From NCBI RefSeq assembly GCF_000482805.1, contig NZ_AXWT01000043.1, positions 1 to 8,026 of the forward strand: a stretch of DNA of 8,026 nt. Direction: 5' to 3'. Shown here one piece after another: positions 1 to 8,026 of the stretch (position 1 is its first letter; each line of letters opens with the position of its first letter). The position numbers and the translations under genes were made by a program. This DNA comes from Deinococcus murrayi DSM 11303 (lineage in GTDB: Bacteria > Deinococcota > Deinococci > Deinococcales > Deinococcaceae). Under the pieces are notes generated by a model, which worked only from the letters and a program-made list of their open reading frames with translations, made no database searches and was not told the DNA's origin.

Positions 1-257
<257 letters not shown>

Positions 258-2036
258 CGCGGTTCCAGTTCAGCGATTTCGACGTCAGTCTTGGTGTCGT
301 CCAGGTATGCCCGCACCCGCCCGAAATCTTCATCCGGTTCCATCGAAATCAAAGCCAAACCGCGCCGCTCAATCGGGCCATTGAAGGGCGGCACCCCCGC
401 CAACTCCACCACCTTCGGCCACTCGCCATACTCGCCGCTGTCGGGCATGGGGCGCAGGCTGTAGCGGTTGGCGGGGCCGGGGGCGGCTTCGGCGTAGGCG
501 GGGCCATTGCCTTCCAGGCTCTCCAGCAGGGCGGCGGCCTTGCCCGCGCCCCAGAACTCGCGGTAGCGCACCGTGGGCGGGTTGTCTTGCCCGGTCTTGA
601 CCAGCAGGGCGATGGCGGTGCCGCTGCGGATGCCCGCGCGGTTGGTGGGGCTGGAAAAGATGCTGGGGTCGGGCTGGCCGTCGGGGGTGCGCTTGCCGGT
701 TTCGCGGCTGTCGCCGTTGAGGTTGTCCACGGTCAGGCGGTCAAAGACCTCCAGCAGGGTGCGGCGCATGACCACAAAGCTGGGGTCCGAGAGGTACGAA
801 GACGGGCTGATAAAGCAGACGATGCCGCGCCCGCCCCCGGCAATCTTGCGCTCGGCCACCCGGAAAAAACGGACGTACAGGTCGTCGAGGTTGAACTTGC
901 GAATGCCCCAGTCGCGCACCAATCCTGCCTTGTAGGCGTCGATGAGGCCGCCTTCCTCGGCCTGGCTGGTGCCCGCAAAGGCGCTGTAGGGGGGGTTGCC
1001 CAAGACCACCAAGATGGGCTGCGCCTGCTTGACGTGCTGGGCGGCGTCCTGCTCGGCCTGAAGCTCTGGCATGGGCAGGCGGGGCGGGGTGTCGTGCCAG
1101 TTGGTCAGGGCGTTGGTGAGGTAGGTGGCGGCGCGTTCGCCGGGCCGCAGGGGTGCCCCGGCTTGGGCCAGGGCCTGGCTCATCCGCAGGTGGGCGATGA
1201 CGTAGGGGGCGGGCATAATCTCGAAGCCAAACAGCCGCTCGGTGGCGGCCCGGCGCAGGTCGTCGAGGCTGGCGTCGTCCCAGTCGGGCTGCTCGCGCAG
1301 GGTGCGCAGGATGCGCCGCAGCGCAGCGGTAAGGTAGCTGCCGGTGCCGGTGGCGGGGTCGAGCACGTACACGCTGGGGTCGGCCAGGCCCAGCGGCAGC
1401 CCCAGGTCCTCGCGCAGCGCGCGGTCCACCCGCTCCACCATGTACTCGACCACCTCGCGCGGGGTGTACCACACGCCGAACTGCTGGCGGAGTTCGGGGT
1501 CATAGGCGGCCAGAAACGGCTCGTAGAAGTACTGCACGGCGTCGCCCTGAAAGCGGGCGAAAAAGGCCGCCGTGTCCACCCGCGCCAGGGTCGCGGCGGT
1601 GCGGTCGAGCAGCCCGGTGAGGTTCAGGCTGCGCTGGGCGCTGGGGTTGGCGAGTTCGGAAAACAGGCGCTGCATCACCGGCAGGTGCAGTTCCCAGGCG
1701 GCGGTGCGCCAGTCAAACGGCTCTTGGGGGGCGCGTTCCGTGTGCAGCACCCACCCGCTAAAGAGGCCGTACCACAGCGTTTGCACCAGCGTGGCCCGGA
1801 AAAAGCGTTCGCCCTGCTCTCCGCTAAAGCTCAGGTCCAGCGCCTCGCTCAGCGCCCGCCGCAGCGGGGCCAGTTCGGAAAGGGGCGCGGCGCTCAGGCG
1901 GTGCTTGGCCTCCCGTGCGTAGCTCGCCAGAAACCAGGCCACGCCCTCCGGGGTGCTCAGGGGGGCATTGGCTTGCAGGGCGCGGGTCAGGAACTCGGCG
2001 AGGGAGCCAGCGGCGGCGACGCGCTTTTGTTCATTG
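258..2036 (-). pseudogene. Type ISP-like N6-adenine DNA methyltransferase core, truncated at both ends
   Basis: This is the methyltransferase core of a single-polypeptide restriction-modification enzyme, which would transfer methyl groups from S-adenosylmethionine to adenine N6. A 686-codon frame spans 2176 to 116, but only about residues 48-639 look native. Within it are a helical stretch typical of these enzymes (about 55-145), QFGVWYTPREVVEYMV (232-247), SAM-binding motif I DPATGTGSY (273-281) and catalytic motif IV NPPY (394-397). A region rich in SYLSDP and NLNGDSRETGKRTPDG (about 460-500) follows. Full-length relatives are usually about 1000 residues or more, with an N-terminal nuclease or helicase part and a C-terminal recognition domain. 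Both are absent here. The 3' end runs into the left IS4 copy at 257/258. The 5' end runs antisense into a CAP-domain gene remnant near 2036, so the ATG at 2176 is spurious. It is probably non-functional as a restriction system. The family assignment is fairly secure and the exact subtype is inferred. Confidence 0.8.
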
Positions 2037-2216
2037 TGAGAAAATTTGCAGCACGGACGGAACACAGCGCTGCTGGCGGTGCAGAGCCTCCTCACCAGTC
2101 CTGGGCACTGCAAGAACATGCTCAACCCACGCTGGACGGTGATGGGCGGCGCGTACGCGGCCAGCGAGACCAGCAACTATGGCATTCACTGGGTGCAGCA
2201 CTTCGGACGGCCGTAA
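2037..2216 (+). pseudogene. C-terminal remnant of a CAP/SCP-domain protein
   Basis: Reading forward from 2040 gives 58 codons and then TAA at 2214-2216. The peptide starts ENLQHGRN, continues with LLTSPGHCKNMLNPRWT and ends in YGIHWVQHFGRP. This follows the C-terminal half of the CAP (CRISP/antigen 5/PR-1) fold: a GEN-type motif, then SPGHxxNxxNPxxTxxGxAY, then a Y-x-WVQxF ending. Bacterial CAP proteins are usually secreted and of varied or unknown function. An in-frame TGA at 2037-2039 precedes the peptide directly, no start codon is nearby, and the N-terminal half is missing. It is therefore a gene fragment, joined at about 2030-2040 to the truncated methyltransferase on the other strand. 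No insertion sequence is visible at this junction. Confidence 0.75.
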
Positions 2217-2232
2217 GGGCGTTCCTGCGCCA

Positions 2233-2274
2233 CGACTCGCGGCGACCTCGGAGGCTGGTCCTCCCAGCGTGAGT
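2233..2274. other. Small hairpin downstream of the CAP remnant
   Basis: Between the CAP remnant and the stop of the DUF1963 gene lie about 90 bases with no gene. They contain ggagg-ctggt-cctcc, a five-pair stem with a five-base loop. It lies between two convergent genes and could slow transcription, but there is no T-tract and the stem is short. A terminator role is only a weak suggestion. Confidence 0.2.
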
Positions 2275-2307
2275 GACGCGAGATGAGAGTGCAACACGCC
2301 GGATGGC

Positions 2308-3079
2308 TCAGGTCATGGTGTAGGCCAAACGCGCCCGGCTGAAGTCCGTCCGCGCCAGGGCCTCGCGCGAGATCAGGAACGCGAAGGCCACATCATTCCC
2401 CAGGTCCACAAACGGCAGCACCGCCGACGTGCGGGGCAGCGCGAGCAGCACCACCTCACCCGGCTCGTCCGCGACCGGCTGAACCGCCGTTGCCAGGGCC
2501 GACCCCAGCAGGTAGACCTCCCCGCTGGGTTCCTCACCGTCCGTAAGTTCCTGCCACTCCGGATCGAACACGACCCGGTCATAGTGCAGGGACACGAACG
2601 AGCCGTCCGGTTGCGGCAGCAACACGTCCCCATACGGATGCACGCCCGCCCGGAACGTGACCGAGCACGGCGGCACCGCGTACGGACCGTCCAGGGGGGT
2701 CCAGCTCGCTCGCGGGCAGCAAGGCCTTCAAGTTCGGCTGGTACGCCACCGCCCAGTGCCCCGCTTCCATATTCCCCTCCTCGATGGCCCCCCGGCCCAG
2801 AAAGAAGCTGAGCAGGCCGGAGCGAGGGAGCAGGCCGTCCTCGTCATACGGCGCGAGGTCCGCGAGGTTGAATTCCCCGACCAGCACCATCCGTTCGCCG
2901 CGCTCATCGTAGTAGTTGCCCTGACTGGACGCGCCGCCCAGTTTGCTCGTGCCCGGAGGCAGGGTATCGGCGGGCAGGGGAGTGGGGCCAATCTCGATCA
3001 CGGGCAGCAGGAGTTGCGCCAGGGCTCCAGGCTGCTCCGGGTGGTACCGCTCAAAGATCGGGCGGGCCTGGGCTCGCAT
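2308..3079 (-). pseudogene. DUF1963/YwqG-like protein, frameshifted
   Basis: The product resembles the DUF1963 (YwqG) family, whose biochemical role is unknown. The first frame, from an ATG at 3079, reads MRAQARPIFERYHPEQP. It continues through SKLGGASSQGNYYDERGERM, VLVGEFNLADLAPY and LPRSGLLSFFLG, a pattern close to the family's SKxGG, QxNxA and P-x-GxLxFF signature. At a run of six C on the coding strand (2694-2699) the homologous frame changes. The upstream frame goes on as PPGRSVRGAAV, while the sensible continuation is LDGPYAVPPCSVTFRAGVHP to the TGA at 2308-2310. Five C would restore one reading frame of about 257 residues. An alternative GTG start lies six codons upstream. Neither start has a clear Shine-Dalgarno sequence. 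The shift could be a real mutation, slippage, or a sequencing error in the homopolymer. Confidence 0.75.
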
Positions 3080-3113
3080 CTGATGCAATCTGGACACGTC
3101 CGATGGTCGCACA

Positions 3114-3123
3114 ATCCCGGGAT
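3114..3123. promoter_or_regulatory. 10-bp palindrome in the divergent intergenic region
   Basis: atcccgggat is a perfect 10-bp palindrome in the 68-base gap between the DUF1963 gene and the divergent unknown gene. The position suits a small operator shared by two divergent promoters. However, ten-base GC-rich palindromes arise easily in this composition, and no convincing -10/-35 boxes are seen beside it. Confidence 0.2.
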
Positions 3124-3147
3124 GGCACGTGCGGCATCCTGCGGGCC

Positions 3148-3585
3148 ATGCGCCCGCGTTCTCGCCTGGAGGTCGGCAGTCTGTACGCCCTGCGGGGGGG
3201 CACTCGCCCACGCTGGCGGGTGGCCGCCGTCCTCCACCGGGCGTCCTCCTACAACGAGGTGCTGCTGGAGCACCTGGACGACCCCACTCTGACGAGCCAG
3301 GCCCGCGTGTATGCCCCCGGCTTTGATCCGCGCGACCTTACCTTGCCTGCCCTGGTGCGGGTGTTGGACGGGGCGTACCGGGCGGAGCACGGGAAGGGCG
3401 GCGTGCCCCTGACCCCTGAACAACAGGTCACACTCGCGGACTACCTCGCCTGTCATGACCTCGTGCGTGAGATGGCCTGGGAACAGTGGCGGCAGGAACT
3501 CGGCGTCCGTGAACAAGACCAGGCCCGGCACTGGCTGGACCTTACCCTAATGGACTCGGCCCCGGAGGACATGCCGATCACCTAA
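3148..3585 (+). CDS. Unrecognised 145-residue protein
   Basis: I do not recognise this protein. It has GC-rich codon use like its neighbours and encodes a soluble, charged product with no signal peptide or membrane segment. The N-terminal third (about residues 8-55) has short hydrophobic stretches suggesting beta strands: VGSLYALRG, RWRVAAVLHR, NEVLLEHLDD. The rest looks helical, with PEQQVTLADYLACHDLVREM followed by a Trp- and Gln-rich helix. It ends with an acidic tail, DSAPEDMPIT. I chose the ATG at 3148 because its start, MRPRSRLEVG, leads straight into the ordered part. An upstream ATG at 3103 would add 15 residues across the palindromic gap. Neither start has a strong ribosome site. It is divergent from the DUF1963 gene and convergent with the regulator, so it is a lone transcription unit. 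Confidence 0.7.
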   Translation: MRPRSRLEVGSLYALRGGTRPRWRVAAVLHRASSYNEVLLEHLDDPTLTSQARVYAPGFDPRDLTLPALVRVLDGAYRAEHGKGGVPLTPEQQVTLADYLACHDLVREMAWEQWRQELGVREQDQARHWLDLTLMDSAPEDMPIT

Positions 3586-3626
3586 GTCCGGGCACAGTCA
3601 GCGCATTCCGGCGGAACGCACCCAGC

Positions 3627-5534
3627 TCAATGCAGCACGTGTGGCCCAAGTTGCTCGCCCAGTGACCGCAGCGAGGGAGGCACGTCGTGGACTTCCCGCT
3701 CAAAGGTCTCCAGACTGCTCTGATACACCCTCAGCGCCGCCAGACGCCCCCGCACCTCCAGCGTGGCTCGCACCAGGAACTCGTGCAAGGCGTCGTCCAG
3801 GGGATCAAGGGGAAGCAGACGCTCCGCCAGACGAATGCACTTCTCGTATTCACCCGTGCGGAACCAACCGTCCATCGTCTCTAGGCCTACCTGTGTCACC
3901 CAACGCCGCAACCGTTCACGCTCCTCTGCCGCCCACCCGCTGTCTGCATCTCGCAGAAATTCAAGGCCGGGCCGGGCCACCACGGTCATCATAAAAGCAT
4001 CAGAATCACCCAGAGCCTCACGCAGCGACTCCACGTCCCAGGTGAACCGCACATCCTGAAGGCGAAGCCCGTAAAGACGAGTCTTCTCGTCGTACGGAAC
4101 GCTCAATCCCGGAACGTGCGTTTTGACGTCCAAGCGCACCTGATGGAAATAACTCTTGCTCTGCGCAGGCGGCACATCCGGAAACAGGTCCTGCTGCACC
4201 TCGGCCAAACTCGCCCCGCCTTTGCTCCGCAAATAGGCCAGCACCTCCACCGTGCGCGCCAGCCGGAAGCGTACCCCTCGACCCTCCACCTGAACCTCAG
4301 CGGTACCCAGCGTCAGGAGATTCACGTGTGGCAGGCTCGTCGGTACCGTCGGCACAAGTTGCTGACGTTCATAGGCGTCTTCAGCAAGCTGCTGAAGATA
4401 GGTGAAAACTGTAGGCGTCAGGTGCATTTCTGCGCGTAAGTCGAGCGGCGCAGTTCGGGACGCCAGAGTGTCGGCCACCCCCTGCACGGTGGACTGGGCG
4501 GCCCCCGGCTCTCCAAAGCGCCACTGCGCTTCCGCGAGATGTAGGCCCGTCCAGACTGCTTCCCGCCCGTGCTCCCGGTCCTGAAAAAACAACAGCGCCT
4601 GATGAAGCCGGGGGGTGGCCGCAGGGTCACCCTGTGATGTTTGCCAGCTTCCTTCTCGCAGATTCAAGAACGCTTGATCGCGTGGCGTCCGGGCAAGCGA
4701 TCTCGCCCGAGCGAGCGCGGCCCGTCCTGCTGCCCTGTCTTGGGTTGCCGTCGCTAAAGCCAGCACCCCCAGCGTCGCGTGAAACTCGGTGTTGGGACGC
4801 AGCGCCTCACGCGAAAGGCGGATGGCGCGCGTAAACGCCTCACCGGCCGCGTTCATTTCCCCCGCAATCCGGTGAACCTGCCCCTGGTGATATGCGAGGA
4901 GGCCACCCAGAGCTGGATGCACCGTGTCCCCGCAGTCCACACGTTCCAAAATGGCCTGCGCTTCCTGCACATTGCCGAGATGCGCCGCACTGGCTGCGCG
5001 GGCTAGCTCGATGTACGCGCGGCGTACCGGATGCGCCAGGCTTGCGGCGAACTCCAGGTACCCCACCGCGAGCTGATCCTCACCGAACCGTGCAGCGTAC
5101 AGGCCGTAGGCGTGAGCAGCGGAGGACTGGACGGCCTCTGGCGCCCCGCAGGCATGCATCCAGGCCTCGTCGAGCCAGCGCAGCACGGCCACTTTTCCCT
5201 CTCCCAACTCGTAACCCACGATGCCCCGCTCTCGGCACCATAAGGCACGGTTCAGTGGCGACAGAGACTCTGGCTGCACCCGGAGCAGCTGGGCCAGCGC
5301 CTGCTCGTGCTGTCCTCTTGAGCGCCATAGGGCTGCGAGATCAATATGTGCGCCTGCACACCCACTAAGCACCGCCTGCTCCAGCTGCCGTGATGCGGCA
5401 ACAACCTGACCCTGCTGGAAGAGGCAGACGCCCGTCCAGCGTAGGTCTTCGGAAGTGAGTACCGGCAGAGTCGCGCTCAGCTCTAGACCTCGGGCGTACT
5501 CACCGACCATCACAGCTTCCTGGAGTGCAGACAT
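3627..5534 (-). CDS. TPR-containing SARP-like transcriptional regulator (winged helix plus BTAD)
   Basis: This is probably a DNA-binding regulator. Taking ATG 5534 as residue 1 gives 635 residues. Positions 1 to about 395 are a helical solenoid of TPR-like repeats with many Ala, Leu and Gly helix pairs. Positions about 405-490 form a SARP-like DNA-binding winged helix: LLTLGTAEVQVEGRG, then RTVEVLAYLRSKGGASLAEV, a DLFPD turn and SKSYFHQVRLDVK. Positions about 498-620 are a bacterial transcriptional activation domain, with LRRWVTQVGLETMDGWFRTG, AERLLPLDPLDDALHE and RGRLAALRVYQ. Actinobacterial SARPs put the DNA-binding part first, so the TPR-first order is notable. The frame is open back to 5639, but that part enters the IS200 edge. 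ATG 5510 (MVGEYARG) has a better Shine-Dalgarno, AGGAAG about six bases upstream, and is a real alternative. No target gene is evident nearby. Confidence 0.82.
   Translation of the reverse strand: MSALQEAVMVGEYARGLELSATLPVLTSEDLRWTGVCLFQQGQVVAASRQLEQAVLSGCAGAHIDLAALWRSRGQHEQALAQLLRVQPESLSPLNRALWCRERGIVGYELGEGKVAVLRWLDEAWMHACGAPEAVQSSAAHAYGLYAARFGEDQLAVGYLEFAASLAHPVRRAYIELARAASAAHLGNVQEAQAILERVDCGDTVHPALGGLLAYHQGQVHRIAGEMNAAGEAFTRAIRLSREALRPNTEFHATLGVLALATATQDRAAGRAALARARSLARTPRDQAFLNLREGSWQTSQGDPAATPRLHQALLFFQDREHGREAVWTGLHLAEAQWRFGEPGAAQSTVQGVADTLASRTAPLDLRAEMHLTPTVFTYLQQLAEDAYERQQLVPTVPTSLPHVNLLTLGTAEVQVEGRGVRFRLARTVEVLAYLRSKGGASLAEVQQDLFPDVPPAQSKSYFHQVRLDVKTHVPGLSVPYDEKTRLYGLRLQDVRFTWDVESLREALGDSDAFMMTVVARPGLEFLRDADSGWAAEERERLRRWVTQVGLETMDGWFRTGEYEKCIRLAERLLPLDPLDDALHEFLVRATLEVRGRLAALRVYQSSLETFEREVHDVPPSLRSLGEQLGPHVLH
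5508..5523 (-). promoter_or_regulatory. Ribosome-binding site favouring an alternative regulator start
   Basis: On the minus strand AGGAAG is followed after six bases by the ATG at 5510-5508. The upstream ATG at 5534 has only GAGGG one base before it, which is too close for normal initiation. If 5510 is used the regulator has 627 residues. The helix LQEAVMVGEYARGLEL spans both choices, so protein content alone does not decide. Confidence 0.35.
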
Positions 5535-5655
5535 GCCCTCAAGATAAGCAGTCCAGTGCCTGTCAGGGTGTCGATTTGTAGCCTCCCTCACTGATGTGCA
5601 ACACGGGCGCAAGCCGGGGGGTGAGTACCGTCGGGGCATCCAAGGAGCTAAACAA

Positions 5656-5675
5656 CCACCGTCTAAAGACGGTGG
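5656..5675 (-). repeat. IS200-type right-end hairpin
   Basis: CCACCGTCT-TT-AGACGGTGG on the minus strand is a perfect nine-pair stem with a two-base nominal loop, at the 3' end of the element. It is the expected transposase recognition structure. Its core is repeated at the other end of the element. Confidence 0.8.
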
Positions 5676-5686
5676 GGTTAAGAGAA

Positions 5687-5699
5687 CGACTGAAAGTCG
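5687..5699 (-). terminator. Possible tnpA terminator hairpin
   Basis: Downstream of the tnpA stop, the minus strand reads CGACT-TTC-AGTCG followed by TTCTCTT. The stem is only five pairs and the T-tract is interrupted, so it would be a weak intrinsic terminator. It lies between the gene and the right-end hairpin. Confidence 0.4.
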
Positions 5700-5718
5700 G
5701 GATACGCGCTAAAGCACG

Positions 5719-6150
5719 TCATTCTTCGACAATCCCAAACACGCTGCTCGGATTCGGCTCAAAATGATGTTCCAGGTACGCCTTGATCATCTCCTCCGTC
5801 ACTTGCCCAACCGTTGAACAGAAGTAGCCTCTCCCCCACAAATGCCGACCCCAAAACTGTTGCCGTAGCTTCGGGTATTCCTCCATGAGCTTGCTTGAAC
5901 TTCGCCCCTTGATGCGCCGCATGATTTCGCTCGGAGCCATCGTCGGCGGTGCACTCACCAGAATATGAACGTGGTCACCACTCACCACACCCTTGAGAAT
6001 CTTGATTTCAAACGCGTCACAGGTTTGCCTGACCAGTTCCCGTGTGCGGGCAGCAACATCACCACGCAGAATGTTTTTCCGGTACTTGGTGGCCCAGACG
6101 AAGTGGTATTCGATGTTGTAGGCAGTATGGCTTCCGTGGCGGTATTCCAC
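5719..6150 (-). CDS. tnpA: IS200/IS605-family Y1 transposase TnpA
   Basis: This is a single-strand DNA transposase of the HUH/Y1 class that cuts and rejoins the top strand at the element's hairpin ends. Its 143 residues match the usual family length of about 130-155. The N-terminal strand YNIEYHFVWATKYRKNIL (11-28) is characteristic. The metal-binding HUH motif is H60-V-H62 in SGDHVHILVSAPP. IMRRIKGRSSSKLMEEYP (77-92) and LWGRGYFCSTVG (104-115) follow. The catalytic tyrosine is most likely Y125 in EMIKAYLEHHF. All key residues are present, so the protein could be active. The start is a GTG at 6150-6148. A TAG lies two codons upstream in frame, and the only Shine-Dalgarno-like sequence, AGGGAG, overlaps the GTG. 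Translation may therefore be poor, in line with the tight repression known for IS200. Confidence 0.92.
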   Translation of the reverse strand: MEYRHGSHTAYNIEYHFVWATKYRKNILRGDVAARTRELVRQTCDAFEIKILKGVVSGDHVHILVSAPPTMAPSEIMRRIKGRSSSKLMEEYPKLRQQFWGRHLWGRGYFCSTVGQVTEEMIKAYLEHHFEPNPSSVFGIVEE

Positions 6151-6176
6151 TCCCTAAGTGTAGTAGCTGAAAGCTG

Positions 6177-6192
6177 ACCGTCTAAAGACGGT
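6177..6192 (-). repeat. IS200-type left-end hairpin
   Basis: ACCGTCT-TT-AGACGGT lies upstream of tnpA with a seven-pair stem. It matches the core of the right-end hairpin, but the outer two pairs of the nine-pair version are not preserved. It is the likely 5' recognition hairpin and would also form in the tnpA leader RNA, close to the start codon. Confidence 0.75.
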
Positions 6193-6222
6193 GGCTTCAA
6201 CCTTGCGCTCGGAAAGTGAACG

Positions 6223-6372
6223 ATGAAACAGTGGTCGCCCCCCGTCGAAACACTGCGAGTGCACAGCATAAGCAGTGCTGATTCGGACGGAAGCACAGGC
6301 TCAACGCTCTCCTTAGTGAGCGGCCAACACACTTACTGCGTATGCGTACGGCAATTTTGCATCAAGTGGTAA
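6223..6372 (+). CDS. Doubtful small ORF, 49 codons
   Basis: ATG at 6223 follows GGAAAG by about six bases and reads MKQWSPPVETLRVHSISSAD, then a Ser/Thr-rich stretch, and ends CVCVRQFCIKW before TAA. The tail has three cysteines. I recognise no family. The ribosome site is plausible, but the length allows chance and there is no supporting neighbour relationship. It could equally be the remnant of a gene cut by the IS200 insertion. Confidence 0.2.
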   Translation: MKQWSPPVETLRVHSISSADSDGSTGSTLSLVSGQHTYCVCVRQFCIKW

Positions 6373-6430
6373 TGAATATCGATGGCTAGATCCAGGTCTT
6401 CAGCGAGTCTTTCTAAAAACAAGAACTCTA

Positions 6431-6436
6431 GAGAGG
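6431..6436 (+). promoter_or_regulatory. Ribosome-binding site of the protease gene
   Basis: GAGAGG ends six bases before the ATG at 6443. It is a good Shine-Dalgarno match and supports this start, which also opens directly into a lipoprotein signal peptide. Confidence 0.65.
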
Positions 6437-6442
6437 TGCATC

Positions 6443-8026
<1,584 letters not shown>

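Larger units (their letters stand above)
5641..6205 (-). mobile_element. Single-gene IS200/IS605-type insertion sequence
   Basis: One tnpA gene lies between two copies of the same hairpin, CCGTCT-TT-AGACGG on the minus strand. Subterminal hairpins recognised by the transposase on single-stranded DNA, with no long terminal inverted repeats, are the hallmark of this group. No tnpB accessory gene is present, so it is the IS200-like form. The exact ends are uncertain because such elements insert without target duplication. I place them just outside the hairpins. The right end of the element lies about 110 bases upstream of the regulator start. Confidence 0.8.
6206..6442 (+). promoter_or_regulatory. 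Spacer that should hold the protease promoter
   Basis: These 237 bases between the IS200 element and the protease become AT-richer toward the protease. TTTTGC or TTGCAT near 6355-6362 and TATCGA at 6377-6382 are the only promoter-like boxes I see, and both fit poorly. A short interrupted inverted repeat cgta-tgcg-tacg lies near 6339-6350. I found no RNA gene here. Confidence 0.25.

Noticed and set aside
741..1472. A 243-codon minus-strand frame overlapping the methyltransferase
   Set aside because: It is an Arg/Ala/Gly/Pro-rich out-of-frame reading of the same gene with no motif of its own.
587..2272. A long plus-strand frame of 561 codons opposite the methyltransferase
   Set aside because: It is a shadow of a GC-rich gene. 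The translation is Gly/Ala/Gln/Val-rich low-complexity sequence with no domain, whereas the minus strand has clear methyltransferase motifs.
2657..3292. A 211-codon plus-strand frame across the DUF1963 gene
   Set aside because: It is antisense to family-like sequence, crosses the divergent promoter region and has no ribosome site.
3595..3620. Possible bidirectional terminator between the unknown gene and the regulator (gcgcattccggcggaacgc)
   Set aside because: The stem has only short arms with a bulge and no T-tract on either strand.
5641..6205. Associated tnpB and reRNA (omega RNA) of an IS605-type element
   Set aside because: Only tnpA lies between the two end hairpins, and the space outside the gene is too short for tnpB.
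5982..6332. A 116-codon minus-strand frame spanning the IS200 left end
   Set aside because: It overlaps tnpA out of frame and crosses the element boundary, so it cannot be an ancestral gene.

Overview
The window looks like an accessory, insertion-sequence-scarred stretch of a GC-rich bacterial genome. Deinococcus is the best guess. This is inferred from the combination of a TPR plus SARP-like regulator, an IS4-type transposase and a single-gene IS200-type element, and from the GC-rich codon use across most of the window. No species marker is present, so the genus is an inference.

The 3' ends of two diverged copies of the same IS4-family (YREK-type) element bracket the window in inverted orientation, pointing inward (about 1-257 on + and 7691-8026 on -). 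Each copy has cut a resident gene. The left copy removes the C-terminus of a type ISP-like DNA methyltransferase. The right copy removes the C-terminus of a secreted trypsin-like protease. In both cases an open frame runs on into IS sequence, so simple ORF calls give chimeric proteins.

From left to right: (1) 1-257, IS4 transposase C-terminus. (2) 258-about 2036 (-), core of a type ISP N6-adenine methyltransferase, truncated at both ends. (3) about 2037-2216 (+), the last 58 codons of a CAP/SCP-domain protein, butted against the methyltransferase fragment. (4) 2308-3079 (-), a DUF1963/YwqG-like gene broken into two frames at a run of six C. (5) 3148-3585 (+), an unrecognised 145-residue protein transcribed divergently from the DUF1963 gene. 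(6) 3627-5534 (-), an apparently intact TPR/winged-helix/BTAD regulator. (7) about 5641-6205, an IS200-type element with tnpA on the minus strand and matching hairpins at both ends, inserted just upstream of the regulator. (8) 6206-6442, a spacer with one doubtful 49-codon ORF. (9) 6443-7690 (+), a lipoprotein-type chymotrypsin-fold protease with a complete catalytic triad and visibly lower GC than its surroundings. (10) 7691-8026, IS4 transposase C-terminus on the minus strand.

The genes do not form an evident pathway or operon. At least five of the resident and IS genes are truncated, frameshifted or cut by the window edge. I read the region as a decaying accessory locus that once held a restriction-modification enzyme. 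I see no convincing new multi-gene system. The most useful points are the chimeric ORFs, the hidden CAP-domain fragment, the C-tract frameshift, and the inverted IS pair that could flip the whole segment.
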